Positions 16,045 to 25,129 of a DNA stretch of 64,000 bases are shown piece after piece; the stretch's first letter is position 1, and each line of letters starts with the position of its first letter. Source of the stretch: JBHHUI01 sp965248775 (GTDB lineage: Bacteria > Chloroflexota > Anaerolineae > Anaerolineales > JBHHUI01). The position numbers and the translations under genes were made by a program. The notes under the pieces are model-generated. The model was given only the letters and a program-made list of their open reading frames with translations, did not search any database and was not told where the DNA came from. The stretch lies in contig OZ252150.1 in NCBI GenBank assembly GCA_965248775.1, positions 5,270,001 through 5,334,000 on the forward strand. The letters run 5' to 3'.

Positions 16045-17328
16045 ATGGACATTGCAGATCTAGAAACTAAGACCCTTGAGCAACTTCGTGGTATGGCCAA
16101 GAAATTCAGTGTTGCTGGTTATACCCGGCTCAAGAAAGAAGACCTGATTTTGCGTTTGCTAGGTGCGAATGCAGAGAAGAATGGTCTGACATTGCGCGGT
16201 GGAGTGCTCGAAATTGTCGATGACGGGATAGGATTCCTAAGGTCAGATCACTATATGCCCGGTTCGAATGATATTTATGTGAGCCAATCGCAGATCCGTC
16301 GCTTTGGACTTCGGACCGGGGATATGGTCGTGGGGCAGGTACGTCCCCCCAAAGATTCCGAAAAATATTATGGTTTGATTCGTGTTGAAGCTGTTAATGG
16401 CCTAGATCCGGAAGAGGCCAAGCGGCGCCCCGTATTCGAGCATCTGACTCCGATATTTCCGGAGGTACGTTTTAACCTTGAAACGGACCGCCATACCATT
16501 TCCACACGGTTGCTAAATTTGATTGCGCCGGTTGGTATGGGCCAACGCGGCCTCATCGTATCGCCGCCGAAAGCGGGCAAGACAACCGTCCTCAAAGAAA
16601 TTGCGAATGCCATTTCAAATAAATATCCGCAAGTGCATCTGATGGTCGCGCTCATTGGTGAACGGCCTGAAGAAGTGACAGACATGGATCGTTCCGTGGA
16701 CGCCGAAGTGATAGCAAGTACCTTCGACGAGCCAGTCACCTCGCATGTGCGCGTTGCGGAAATGGCGCTGGAACGCGCCAAACGTTTGGTTGAATGCGGC
16801 CGCGATGTCGCGATCCTGATGGATTCGATCACTCGCCTCTCGCGAGCCTACAATCTGGTCGTGTCGCCTTCCGGGCGTACATTATCCGGCGGCCTCGATC
16901 CGGCGGCGCTTTATCCACCCAAGCGCTTCTTCGGTGCGGCCCGGAATATCGAGGATGGTGGTTCGCTTACAATTGTCGCGACGTGTTTGGTCGATACAGG
17001 CTCGCGCATGGACGACATGGTGTACGAAGAGTTCAAGGGTACTGGCAATATGGAACTGCACCTCTCGCGCAAGTTGCAGGAGCGGCGCGTGTTTCCTGCC
17101 TTCGACATCGAACGGTCATCCACCCGCCGCGAAGAGCTTTTGCTTGGCCCTGATATTACGCCCCGCGTTTGGCTGATCCGTCGCATGTATGGTCAAATGA
17201 TTACCTCGCCACCCAACGGCGCCGGCATGGATGTGGTCGCTGCAACTGAAGCCATCGTGCAACAAGTCCGGCAGACCGAAAACAACTTTGAATTCCTCGA
17301 GCAACTGGGGAAAGTAGAAGACGATTGA
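16045..17328 (+). CDS. rho: transcription termination factor Rho
   Basis: Hexameric RNA helicase that ends transcription. N-terminal helical domain (TKTLEQLRGMAKKFSVAGYTRLKKEDLI), OSB RNA-binding domain (GVLEIVDDGIGFLRS), then the RecA-type ATPase: Walker A SPPKAGKTT (about residue 173), GERPEEVTDM, Walker B ILMDSITRLSRAYN, and the R-loop region. 427 aa from ATG 16045, with GAGTGA upstream. The open frame extends to an ATG at 15982, but that extension is unlike Rho and lacks a binding site. The next gene starts at a TTG overlapping the rho stop. Confidence 0.96.
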   Translation: MDIADLETKTLEQLRGMAKKFSVAGYTRLKKEDLILRLLGANAEKNGLTLRGGVLEIVDDGIGFLRSDHYMPGSNDIYVSQSQIRRFGLRTGDMVVGQVRPPKDSEKYYGLIRVEAVNGLDPEEAKRRPVFEHLTPIFPEVRFNLETDRHTISTRLLNLIAPVGMGQRGLIVSPPKAGKTTVLKEIANAISNKYPQVHLMVALIGERPEEVTDMDRSVDAEVIASTFDEPVTSHVRVAEMALERAKRLVECGRDVAILMDSITRLSRAYNLVVSPSGRTLSGGLDPAALYPPKRFFGAARNIEDGGSLTIVATCLVDTGSRMDDMVYEEFKGTGNMELHLSRKLQERRVFPAFDIERSSTRREELLLGPDITPRVWLIRRMYGQMITSPPNGAGMDVVAATEAIVQQVRQTENNFEFLEQLGKVEDD

Positions 17329-18440
17329 CAAGCGATCCAAACCCGGAGCAGCGCCAGCCAGACCAATCCGGGCCGAATATCGGATTGTTGCGTTATTCCA
17401 CGCACCTGCTTGTCATTGGCGTTGCTGTCGCAGCAATCTGGATTACTAATCTAAACATTCTCGACCGGCTGCCAACGGCTTCAATGCTCGAATTGGCAGC
17501 CGCCGATGCTTCCGCCGGGATCGAGCTGCAGCCGGAAATTCAGTTACTCCCTTCGCTTGGCAACGTCCCGCAAATTGAATCCGCCGTCATTACCCGCCAA
17601 ATTGATTCGCATACGAACATCCCGGCCCGACCACGGCGTGATGTCATCAATTATGTGGTTGAAGCAGGCGACTCTCTGTTTGGCATTGCTGAAAAATATG
17701 GCATCACGCCTGAGACTGTACTTTGGGGCAACCAATTTGTGCTCGGCGATGATCCGCATTCGTTACGTCCAGGACAAGAATTGCTCATTTCACCGGTGAA
17801 CGGCGTATTGCGATATGTGCAGCCTGGCGACACGATCGCGGGACTGGCCTCGGTGTACCGCACATCGGCCGATGCGATCGCACTTTGGCCGGGGAACGAA
17901 CTTGATCTCGATAATCCGGTTCTAACTGAAGGTCAGATTTTGGTAGTGCCCGGTGGCGAGCGCGAATTTGTGCAGTGGGTCATCCCCCAAATCAGTCGCG
18001 CTTCACGAAATTTGTGGCCGGCTGATGCCGGGCCCGGCGCCTGCGCAGGTGGTTACACCGGCGGTGCACAAGGGAGTGGATCGTTTATCTGGCCGGCAGT
18101 CAGCCAGTTCATTTCCGGGAACAACTACTCATCCTTCCACCTGGGTATCGATGTTGCTGCCGGCTATGGCGACTCGATCTTTGCGGCGGATAATGGCGTG
18201 GCTGTGTTTGCAGGATGGAACAATTGGGGCTATGGCAACCTGGTTGTCATTGATCATGGCAACGGCTGGCAGACCACCTATGCTCATCTATCGCAATGGA
18301 ACGTTTCATGCGGGCAGTCCATTTCGCAGGGTACTATTATCGGTTTGGGTGGAAGTACTGGGAATTCCTCCGGCCCGCATCTGCATTTCGAGATGAACTT
18401 CAACGGCTCGCGACCCAATCCCTGGAACTATCTCCCGTGA
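17325..18440 (+). CDS. membrane-anchored LysM/M23 peptidoglycan endopeptidase
   Basis: 371-aa cell-wall hydrolase-like protein. One N-terminal membrane segment (about residues 24-44), two LysM modules (YVVEAGDSLFGIAEKYGITP near 108 and YVQPGDTIAGLASVYRTS near 165) that bind peptidoglycan or glycans, and a C-terminal M23 domain. The M23 ligands are present: HLGIDVA (about 271-277), and HLHFEMN (about 352-358) with the second His pair. It would act outside the membrane. The TTG start at 17325 overlaps the rho stop by 4 bp, so translation is coupled to rho. DNA coupling of a cell-wall enzyme to rho is unusual but may just reflect compact spacing. Confidence 0.87.
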   Translation: MTSDPNPEQRQPDQSGPNIGLLRYSTHLLVIGVAVAAIWITNLNILDRLPTASMLELAAADASAGIELQPEIQLLPSLGNVPQIESAVITRQIDSHTNIPARPRRDVINYVVEAGDSLFGIAEKYGITPETVLWGNQFVLGDDPHSLRPGQELLISPVNGVLRYVQPGDTIAGLASVYRTSADAIALWPGNELDLDNPVLTEGQILVVPGGEREFVQWVIPQISRASRNLWPADAGPGACAGGYTGGAQGSGSFIWPAVSQFISGNNYSSFHLGIDVAAGYGDSIFAADNGVAVFAGWNNWGYGNLVVIDHGNGWQTTYAHLSQWNVSCGQSISQGTIIGLGGSTGNSSGPHLHFEMNFNGSRPNPWNYLP

Positions 18441-18474
18441 AAAAATTAGGGAGCATATCGTTTTGCTCCCGCCA

Positions 18475-19242
18475 ATGACGCTGCGGGGGATCATCTGCGA
18501 TCTGGGCCATACACTCATACTCCATACGCATGGCGAGGATTGGACACGTATTCGCCCGCGCATGATCCGCGACCTAGCAGACTATCTACAAGCCAATTCT
18601 GATTTTCAATTTGATAGCATATCATTTCAAAATGTGTTCGCACGCCAATTTAGCGATTATGATCGGCAGCGTAGCGTTGAGTTCATCGAATATTCAGCAG
18701 AACAAATTCTGTGTACCACACTCGATGAGCTTGCGTTATCGCATCCGGATCGAAAAAATCTGGGAGCGGCACTGGAAGCATTCTTTGCTTACAGCGAAAC
18801 TCTCTGGCGGCCAGTTCCGGGATTAATCGAGACATTGGTTGAATTGCGGGATCGCGGACTGCGGCTCGGTTTGGTTTCCAATGCAAGCGACGAGGCAAAT
18901 GTGCAGCGCCTGATCGACAATCACGGACTGCGCGAATACTTTGATCCGATTTTGGTTTCAGCAGCGCAGGGCATCCGCAAACCCAATCCACGCATTTTAA
19001 AACCACTCTTGGATGGCTGGCGCTTTGAACCAGCTGAAGTTGTGATGGTTGGTGATACTTTGGGTGCAGACGTGCTGGGTGCACTCAATGCTGGGATGTA
19101 CTCCGTCTGGGTGCGTATACATGCAGAGAGACCTGATAATGTGGAGCACTTGAAACATCTGCAGCCCGACGTTACCATAGATGCCTTCGCAGAATTGCCA
19201 GCAGCGATTGTCAAATTAGAATCAGTTTTGCGGACGAGCTGA
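18475..19242 (+). CDS. HAD-superfamily hydrolase
   Basis: 255 aa from ATG 18475. HAD core motifs: CDLGHTL near the N-terminus (nucleophile Asp; the usual second Asp is replaced by Gly as in several HAD-IA groups), LVSNASDE (motif II, Ser/Thr), K in QGIRKPNPRIL (motif III) and VGDTLGADVLGA (motif IV). An alpha-helical cap lies between motifs I and II. Substrate cannot be predicted. The Gly at position +2 weakens the case for a simple phosphatase. The frame is open to TTG 18463, but the ATG gives a better N-terminus. Confidence 0.82.
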   Translation: MTLRGIICDLGHTLILHTHGEDWTRIRPRMIRDLADYLQANSDFQFDSISFQNVFARQFSDYDRQRSVEFIEYSAEQILCTTLDELALSHPDRKNLGAALEAFFAYSETLWRPVPGLIETLVELRDRGLRLGLVSNASDEANVQRLIDNHGLREYFDPILVSAAQGIRKPNPRILKPLLDGWRFEPAEVVMVGDTLGADVLGALNAGMYSVWVRIHAERPDNVEHLKHLQPDVTIDAFAELPAAIVKLESVLRTS

Positions 19243-19255
19243 GCGATTATTTCCT

Positions 19256-19921
19256 ATGAGACTATCTGTCATCATGCCGGTCTTCAACGAGGCCAAAACG
19301 ATCACCGAGATTATTTCTCGCGTGCGTAGCCTGCCTCTGTCGCACGAATTGGTACTCATCGATGATTTTTCATCCGATGGCTCCCGTGAAATGCTCGATG
19401 CAATGGCAACTGATCCGGATGTGCAGGTGCTCCATCATAAGATTAACCGAGGCAAGGGTGTGGCAGTTGCCACCGGGCTGCAGGTTGCGACTGGCGATGT
19501 GGCGGTGATTCAAGACGCCGATCTGGAATACAACCCGCAGGATTTTGTGCAGATGCTAGAGTCGATCGCAGCTGGAAGGACGCAGGTTGTTTATGGCGTG
19601 CGTGACCTGAGTAGCCAAAAGCCGATTATGCGCTTCGGTAATCGACTGATGAGTGCTATTACAAATTTGCTCTACGGTGCGAAACTGGAAGACATGGAAA
19701 CCTGTTACAAGATGATGACACGCGAGGTCTTTCAAAATTTGGAACTGGAATGCAAACGTTTTGATGTTGAGGCCGAGATCACAGCGAAAATCCTACGTCG
19801 CGGCTATTCGATCCAAGAAATACCCATCCAGTACACGGCGCGCTACGAAGATAAAAAACTATCTCCGACCGATGGCTGGCCGACCTTAAAAGCGTTGCTA
19901 AAATATCGCCGCTTCAAATAA
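19256..19921 (+). CDS. GT2 glycosyltransferase, polyprenyl-phosphate-sugar synthase type
   Basis: 221-aa soluble GT-A glycosyltransferase resembling dolichol/undecaprenyl-phosphate mannose or glucose synthases. Motifs: SVIMPVFNEAKTI (N-terminal), LVLIDDFSSDG, VIQDADLEYNP (DxD metal site) and the acceptor-side EITAKILRRGYSIQEIPIQY. No C-terminal membrane segments, so it resembles the free catalytic type. It would load sugars on lipid carriers for use by GT-C transferases such as those at 38-42 kb. The stop overlaps the next ATG (TAATG). Confidence 0.85.
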   Translation: MRLSVIMPVFNEAKTITEIISRVRSLPLSHELVLIDDFSSDGSREMLDAMATDPDVQVLHHKINRGKGVAVATGLQVATGDVAVIQDADLEYNPQDFVQMLESIAAGRTQVVYGVRDLSSQKPIMRFGNRLMSAITNLLYGAKLEDMETCYKMMTREVFQNLELECKRFDVEAEITAKILRRGYSIQEIPIQYTARYEDKKLSPTDGWPTLKALLKYRRFK

Positions 19922-20649
19922 TGCCAACCGTCCCCGCATTCTCACGTATTACCCCGCACATTTATAAATTGAACTTGGAATGGGAGCTACCGATTCCATT
20001 TGGCCCAAAAATCCCGACTGCAGTATGGTTGATCGATGAAGGTGAGCAATGGACGCTCATTGATAGTGGTCCCCCCGGTTACGAACAAATCGTTCCCGCT
20101 GCTGTCCAGAATCAAATCGGCCAGAAACCGGTTGCGCGCTTGCTCCTCACGTACGCCCATCTGGATCATGTGTCCTCATTATTGAGTTTGCGCGAGCGTT
20201 GGCCGATCCTTCCGGTCTGGGCGCATGCTGCGTAAGTGCCCTTTGTGGTTGGCTCAATGAACTACCACGAATTATCTTCAAACAATTTGATCTTCAATTT
20301 GATGAAACGACGAATGCAGGATTCGGGTCTCAAGTTTCAAGAGGTCGGTGCGCTTGCTGCAGACAGCTATGTCGCAGGCATGAGCGTACATCATGTTCCG
20401 GGGCATACGCCCGGCCAGTTGGCTTTTCTGCATGAGGAAGATCGGGCACTTATTTGTGCTGATGCGTTTATGAACTTGAATAACAAGCTGGCACCTCCGC
20501 TGCGCGTCTCCTCGTATGATTTGATTGCTGCCCACCAATCCATGCGCATACTAGCCGAACTTGAGTTCGATTTGTTACTCCCCAGTCATGATCCGGGCAA
20601 CGGTGTTCCGCGTGAAGATGTGCAACGTCGGCTGCCCAAGCTGATTTGA
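19921..20649 (+). pseudogene. MBL-fold hydrolase interrupted by an in-frame TAA
   Basis: One reading frame of 243 codons with a TAA at 20233-20235. The first part carries the N-terminal MBL half (AVWLIDEGEQWTLIDSG and YAHLDH, where the first His of HxHxDH is Tyr). The second part, in the same frame, carries VPGHTPGQLAF, CADAFMN and LPSHDPGNG, the remaining metal ligands. The two halves together make a normal-sized family member, so the stop is a point mutation or a sequence error. It overlaps the glycosyltransferase stop by one base. If the stop is real, the second half could only restart at GTG 20236 and would not form a complete active site. Confidence 0.8.
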
Positions 20650-20658
20650 GACATTTCA

Positions 20659-21207
20659 ATGGCAGCAATTCAGTCTGGCAAATATGCCCGCTTAGAGCTG
20701 GAGCGTCGGTTTCTCATTCGGGAGTTGCCGGATAACCTGTTGAAGCAACTGCAAGGCTGGCAGATACAAGATCATTATTTGCCGGCTACGCGCCTGCGCT
20801 TACGCCGAATGACCGCCCTCAGGGGCGATGAAGTCTTGCTCAAGCTGGGTCAGAAGTACCGAGATGATTCTCTGGATCCAATGGAAACGATGATAACGAA
20901 TCTATACTTGAATGCAGAAGAGTATCAATGCCTGCGTACCCTGAGTGCGCGGGAACTTTGTAAAACGCGCTACCGTTATCCTTTTAAAGATCGAGAATTC
21001 GGGATCGATGTTTTTGAAGGTCCACTGGCAGATCTGATTTTGGCCGAGGTTGAATGCGATAGTGCAAAAGAACTCATGCAGATACCATTCCCTGCCTTCG
21101 CAGCGTTGGAAGTGACTGGCGATCCTTTTTTCCTTGGCGGAAATTTGGTAAGACTGAGCAGAGAAGAATTTGAATCGGGATTCGCGGAGCGGTTGACGGC
21201 GAAATAA
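20659..21207 (+). CDS. CYTH-domain protein
   Basis: 182-aa protein with the CYTH N-terminal signature (LELERRFLI, the ExExK-like metal and phosphate motif with Arg) and the expected run of charged strands (TRLRLRRM, EVLLKLGQKY, CKTRYRYPF, FGIDVFEGPLADLILAEVE). CYTH proteins bind and hydrolyse tripolyphosphate-containing compounds (triphosphatases or thiamine triphosphatase) or act as class IV adenylate cyclases. Substrate cannot be chosen here. It lies 9 nt after the broken MBL gene and 1 nt before rarA. Confidence 0.8.
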   Translation: MAAIQSGKYARLELERRFLIRELPDNLLKQLQGWQIQDHYLPATRLRLRRMTALRGDEVLLKLGQKYRDDSLDPMETMITNLYLNAEEYQCLRTLSARELCKTRYRYPFKDREFGIDVFEGPLADLILAEVECDSAKELMQIPFPAFAALEVTGDPFFLGGNLVRLSREEFESGFAERLTAK

Positions 21208-21208
21208 G

Positions 21209-22624
21209 ATGGACCTGTTCGATCACGCGTTAAGTGAGCGCCTGCGCACCGAAGCACCACTCGCAGCCCGCCTGCGCCCTCGCACGCTCGATGAATTTGT
21301 CGGCCAGGAAGAGATCGTAGGGGAGGGGCGCTTGCTCCGGCGGGCTATCGAAGCGGATCGCTTGTTCTCATCCATCATTCTCTGGGGGCCACCCGGTACC
21401 GGCAAAACTACCCTCGCACACATCATCGCCAACCGAACTGAATCGGTCTTCGAGACGATCAGTGCGGTACTGGCCGGTATCCCCGCGTTGCGCGAAGTCC
21501 TCAAGAATGCCCGCGAGCGTCGCAAAATGTACGGTTCCCGCACAACTCTATTTGTCGATGAAGTCCATCGCTGGAACAAAGCGCAGCAAGATGCGCTGCT
21601 ACCCCATGTGGAAGACGGCACGATTGTTCTGATAGGAGCGACGACCGAAAACCCGTATTTTGAAGTCATTGGTGCTCTGGTTTCCCGTTCGCGTATTTTC
21701 CAACTCAAAGCACTTGCGGATGATGATGTGCGCTCGATTCTGAAGCATGCCATTACAAATGTTGATCATGGGTATGGTACACGTAAGATCGAATTGGAGG
21801 AGGCTGCGCAAGCACACCTTGTGACGGTTGCCGGTGGGGATGCACGCAATGCACTCAATGCTCTTGAACTAGCCGTTGAGTCGACACCCGCTGATGAATC
21901 CGGTGTCGTTCATATCACTGTGGACATAGCCCAGGAATCGATTCAACGTCGGGCGATTCTCTACGATAAGGATGGCGACGCGCACTACGACACAATCAGC
22001 GCGTTTATCAAATCCGTGCGCGGTTCGGATCCCGATGCGGCGCTCTACTGGTTGGCGAAGATGTTATATGCCGGGGAATCGCCGCGCTTCATTGTTCGGC
22101 GGCTGCTCATTCTTGCAAGCGAGGATATTGGGTTGGCAGATCCGATGGGTCTTGTCGTTGCCAATGCTGCTGCTCAATCCTTTGAATTTATCGGAATGCC
22201 GGAAGGTATCTTCCCCATTGTCGAAGCGACACTCTATTTGGCCTCCGCACCAAAATCGAACAGCACCACAAATTATTTCAAAGCATATCGAAAGGTCGAG
22301 GAAAAAGGCGTTGTGGATGTCCCACAACATTTACAGGATGCCAATCGCGACGCGAAAGCACTCGGACATGGAGAGGGCTACCAATACCCACATAGCCATC
22401 CCGGCCATCATATCGGGCAGCAATATTTGCCACAGGCGCTGCTCGGAACTTATTTTTATCGGCCTTCGCAAGAGGGGTACGAAGCGAGTGTGAAAGAGCG
22501 GCTTGAACGTTGGCGCGAGGCACAGCGCACAGCGCTCGGCATTGAGGAAACAACTGAAATGCCTGACCTCGACGAGACGGAGATCGAGGCGATCAAACGT
22601 CAGATTGGTCGCAGCGGAACGTAA
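21209..22624 (+). CDS. rarA: replication-associated recombination protein A (RarA/MgsA AAA+ ATPase)
   Basis: AAA+ clamp-loader-like ATPase acting at stalled replication forks. Walker A GPPGTGKTTLAHIIA (about residue 55), Walker B LFVDEVHRWNKAQQD (about 113), sensor 1 GATTENPYFEVI (about 137), then the C-terminal MgsA tetramerisation domain with DKDGDAHYDTISAFIKSVRGSDPDAALYWLA. Family-specific ending GYQYPHSHPGHHI. 471 aa, slightly longer than the E. coli protein. ATG 21209 follows the CYTH stop by 1 nt. Confidence 0.93.
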   Translation: MDLFDHALSERLRTEAPLAARLRPRTLDEFVGQEEIVGEGRLLRRAIEADRLFSSIILWGPPGTGKTTLAHIIANRTESVFETISAVLAGIPALREVLKNARERRKMYGSRTTLFVDEVHRWNKAQQDALLPHVEDGTIVLIGATTENPYFEVIGALVSRSRIFQLKALADDDVRSILKHAITNVDHGYGTRKIELEEAAQAHLVTVAGGDARNALNALELAVESTPADESGVVHITVDIAQESIQRRAILYDKDGDAHYDTISAFIKSVRGSDPDAALYWLAKMLYAGESPRFIVRRLLILASEDIGLADPMGLVVANAAAQSFEFIGMPEGIFPIVEATLYLASAPKSNSTTNYFKAYRKVEEKGVVDVPQHLQDANRDAKALGHGEGYQYPHSHPGHHIGQQYLPQALLGTYFYRPSQEGYEASVKERLERWREAQRTALGIEETTEMPDLDETEIEAIKRQIGRSGT

Positions 22625-22655
22625 CACGCCTCATAACGATACGGCTTAAGAATTG

Positions 22656-22692
22656 GTGGCATCCAGTGCAGTCTCACTGGACTGGGTGCCAC
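22656..22692. terminator. strong hairpin between convergent genes
   Basis: 17-bp stem with one mismatch and one G-U pair (22656-22672 with 22676-22692), loop CTC, between rarA and the convergent DUF389 gene. No T run on either side, so it may be a bidirectional 3'-end structure or a REP-like element. No second copy was found here. Confidence 0.5.
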
Positions 22693-22777
22693 TTCACTGT
22701 CTACTGGGCTTCACTCTGTGTTTTTCATGCCTGTGTGGTGAGAACAGACTTCACAAATCCCCCGATTCTCTGGCGGG

Positions 22778-24499
22778 CTAGCCACCGGTCGTCGCTGTCG
22801 GGGTGATTGTTACTTCTTCCGTTGCAGTGGGTGTCGCGGAAGGCGTCAGAGTAAAGACAGCCACAAACTGGGCATCTATCCAGGCATCGCGTCCATCGGT
22901 AAGTAGTACATGCGCCCACAATGTGCGGTTCTGCGTAGCTTCATCAAAATATAAGGCGAGTTCCTGTCCGTGCGGGACGAATTCCAGGATGGGCCCGGCC
23001 GGGGAGCGGCGCACTGCAACAGAAGGTTGTCGCGTTTGATCCGGGATAATGACGACTGCCAGTTCCGGAGTCGGTGTGACTGTTGGCGTTGCCGTAACAG
23101 CCGCAACAACATCAGAGATGACCCAACCTTCGCGTCCGTCCACCAGGCGAACATGCACCCAAACTGTGTCTCCAATCGCGACCTCATCAAACAAGAGTGA
23201 TAGATGTGTCTCGTGAATAACTGTATCCAAAATTGCGCCGCCCGGTGATCGGCGCAATTCTATGGTGCCCTGTTCGGTCGGGTCCGGTAACAATACGATG
23301 GCTTGCAATGGCGTTGGGGTCGAGGTCGGTAATGGCGTGCCGGTTTGCGTCGGTGTAGCAGATGGCGTCAACGTTGGCAGGGGCGTACTGGTGCGCGTGG
23401 CGGTCGGCGTGGGTGTCGGCCCTGCCGTATTTGTAGGTGTCGGTGCCAGGGTTGGCGTGGAGGTTGGCGGAACCAGTGGGTCCAGGCGCGCCTCGGGTAT
23501 GACATCTACGACGAGCGCCACAGTGCGTTGCAGACGGGTTGCGATTCCGCGCTGCAGCCGCAGCGTGGTGTTGTAATTCAGCGCCGAAGAACTGAGCGAG
23601 CGCACCGTGAGATCCATATCAATGGATTCATCCGAGTTCAGATTCCAGCTCAAGCTAACCAGATCGACCCCCTCAATTTCAGCCAATTCACCCTGCACAG
23701 CTGCCTCAATAGTCTGGCTTTGCTGTGCTTCCTGTACGAACTGTACCGTCAATGCCACGAGTGGAATCGAAACGAGCGCGACTAAGATGGCGGCGACTAC
23801 CAGACTTCGCGGCAGTCCGCGCCATGTTTGCTGGTGGATATCGGGTCGAAACCCTAATACAAAGAAGACGATGATCCCTGCGAAGCCGATGGCTGCCAGG
23901 TTGGTGACAAATAATAAAAGTGCACCTCCGGCGATACTCCACTCAGCCAGCGAAACCCCGATGCCGATAGTGCAAAGTGGTGGCATGAGAGCAGTGGCAA
24001 TGGCAACGCCGGGCAGTGCAGCAGAGAGCTGTTTCTGCGAGAGGGCATATGAGGCAGCGCCGCCACCGGCAAGCGCAATTATGAGGTCAAAGGGAGAAGG
24101 GCGCGTGCGCGCCAACACTTCTCCGGGCAGGCCTTCCAAAATATTGAAAGGGAGTACATTCGTGAGCCAGCTCAGAATCGTCGCAAGCAGTACAGCGACA
24201 ATAGCGCCTTGTACGAGTGCCGTCGCTGCCCGCTGGAAGAGCGTCTGATCACCTGTAATGGATGCGATCGAAACGCCCAAGATGGGCGACATAAGCGGTG
24301 CAACAAGCATGGCGCCGATGATTACCGCTGCGCTGTCTGTGATCAGGCCCAGTGTTGCGATGGTCGCCGAAAGGACGATGAGCAGGAAGAAATCAAAGTG
24401 TGGAGAGGAGGCCTGCCTCAGACCTTCCAGGACAGTGACCTTTTCTTCCTCTGCTAAAGGTTCAACGATTTGGTTAATGCGGCCGAGCGTAGCGCTCAT
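22778..24499 (-). CDS. DUF389 membrane protein with Thr/Pro linker and two SH3-like domains
   Basis: 573 aa. The N-terminal half (to about residue 230) is the DUF389/TIGR00341 membrane domain: ATIATLGLITDSAAVIIGAMLVAPLMSPILG and several further membrane segments. After a soluble domain (about 250-330) comes a low-complexity Thr/Pro/Ser linker (about 335-395), then two related beta-rich modules with RRSPGG/RRSPAG and W-V-H-V (SH3-like), and a Thr/Pro tail. Linker and SH3 modules are likely extracytoplasmic and may contact the cell wall. A TATAAT ends 8 nt before the ATG, so the mRNA may be leaderless. Function of DUF389 is unknown. Confidence 0.8.
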   Translation of the reverse strand: MSATLGRINQIVEPLAEEEKVTVLEGLRQASSPHFDFFLLIVLSATIATLGLITDSAAVIIGAMLVAPLMSPILGVSIASITGDQTLFQRAATALVQGAIVAVLLATILSWLTNVLPFNILEGLPGEVLARTRPSPFDLIIALAGGGAASYALSQKQLSAALPGVAIATALMPPLCTIGIGVSLAEWSIAGGALLLFVTNLAAIGFAGIIVFFVLGFRPDIHQQTWRGLPRSLVVAAILVALVSIPLVALTVQFVQEAQQSQTIEAAVQGELAEIEGVDLVSLSWNLNSDESIDMDLTVRSLSSSALNYNTTLRLQRGIATRLQRTVALVVDVIPEARLDPLVPPTSTPTLAPTPTNTAGPTPTPTATRTSTPLPTLTPSATPTQTGTPLPTSTPTPLQAIVLLPDPTEQGTIELRRSPGGAILDTVIHETHLSLLFDEVAIGDTVWVHVRLVDGREGWVISDVVAAVTATPTVTPTPELAVVIIPDQTRQPSVAVRRSPAGPILEFVPHGQELALYFDEATQNRTLWAHVLLTDGRDAWIDAQFVAVFTLTPSATPTATEEVTITPTATTGG

Positions 24500-24507
24500 G
24501 GGCGGCG

Positions 24508-24513
24508 ATTATA
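24508..24513 (-). promoter_or_regulatory. -10 element giving a probably leaderless DUF389 mRNA
   Basis: TATAAT on the minus strand with 8 nt between it and ATG 24499, which puts the expected start point at the start codon. No convincing -35 and no Shine-Dalgarno. Confidence 0.5.
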
Positions 24514-24609
24514 ACCTTGATAATGGTTGGTGAATAGTTGCATAGTCTGAGTTGTGGATTTATCATCCTGGGTTAACAGCAGAAGGATTCATTGAAGAGG
24601 AGCAGTCCT

Positions 24610-25119
24610 ATGGAAGTCGATACCGCAATCCGCACGCGACGAGCAGTCAGAAAGTTTACTGCACAGCCTGTTCCCGAAGATGTGCTACTCGACATTCTTC
24701 ATGCCGGCAGGCTGGCCGGAAGTGCAAAGAACATGCAGCCCTGGAAGTTTGTCGTCGTCCGGGACAAGACAGCCCTGCAAAGGCTCTCTGAGTGTGGAAC
24801 CTATGCTGGACATCTCGCGGGTGCCTCCGTAGCAATCGCGATTCTTACGCTTGATCCGGACCAGCGCTGGTCGATTATGTTTGATGCCGGCAGAGCTGTG
24901 CAGAATATGGTATTAGAAGGCTGGCATCACGGCCTCGGTTCTGTCATGGCTACCATCTACGAACCGGAGCGCGCGCGCGAATTGCTAAAGTTTCCCGACG
25001 ACTGGTATATTAGGGTGGCAATTTCTTTCGGGTATCCGTTAGAAGACCCATTGCAACGCCCCGCGCGTAAAGAGGGACGACATTCCATCGACGAAGTCGT
25101 GCGATGGGATACATGGTAG
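24610..25119 (+). CDS. nitroreductase-family flavoprotein
   Basis: 169-aa FMN-dependent oxidoreductase fold. N-terminal IRTRRAVRKF (FMN phosphate contacts) and HAGRLAGSAKNMQPWKFVVV (FMN binding), then GRAVQNMVLEGWHHGLGS, typical of the family; short single-domain form. ATG 24610 was chosen because GGAGC lies 7-8 nt upstream; the frame is also open to TTG 24592. Electron acceptor unknown. It precedes the phosphatase/DUF3090/SCO1664-like trio closely (10 nt), so it may be co-transcribed with it. Confidence 0.85.
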   Translation: MEVDTAIRTRRAVRKFTAQPVPEDVLLDILHAGRLAGSAKNMQPWKFVVVRDKTALQRLSECGTYAGHLAGASVAIAILTLDPDQRWSIMFDAGRAVQNMVLEGWHHGLGSVMATIYEPERARELLKFPDDWYIRVAISFGYPLEDPLQRPARKEGRHSIDEVVRWDTW

Positions 25120-25129
25120 AATCGAAAAT

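Noticed and set aside
20236..20649. Second half of the broken MBL gene as an independent gene
   Set aside because: It starts mid-fold, lacks the HxHxDH half of the metal site and has no Shine-Dalgarno before GTG 20236.
22803..24457. Long plus-strand open frames opposite the DUF389 gene
   Set aside because: They are mirror frames of the Thr/Pro-rich linker and membrane region, with Val/Gly-rich nonsense composition and no ribosome-binding sites.
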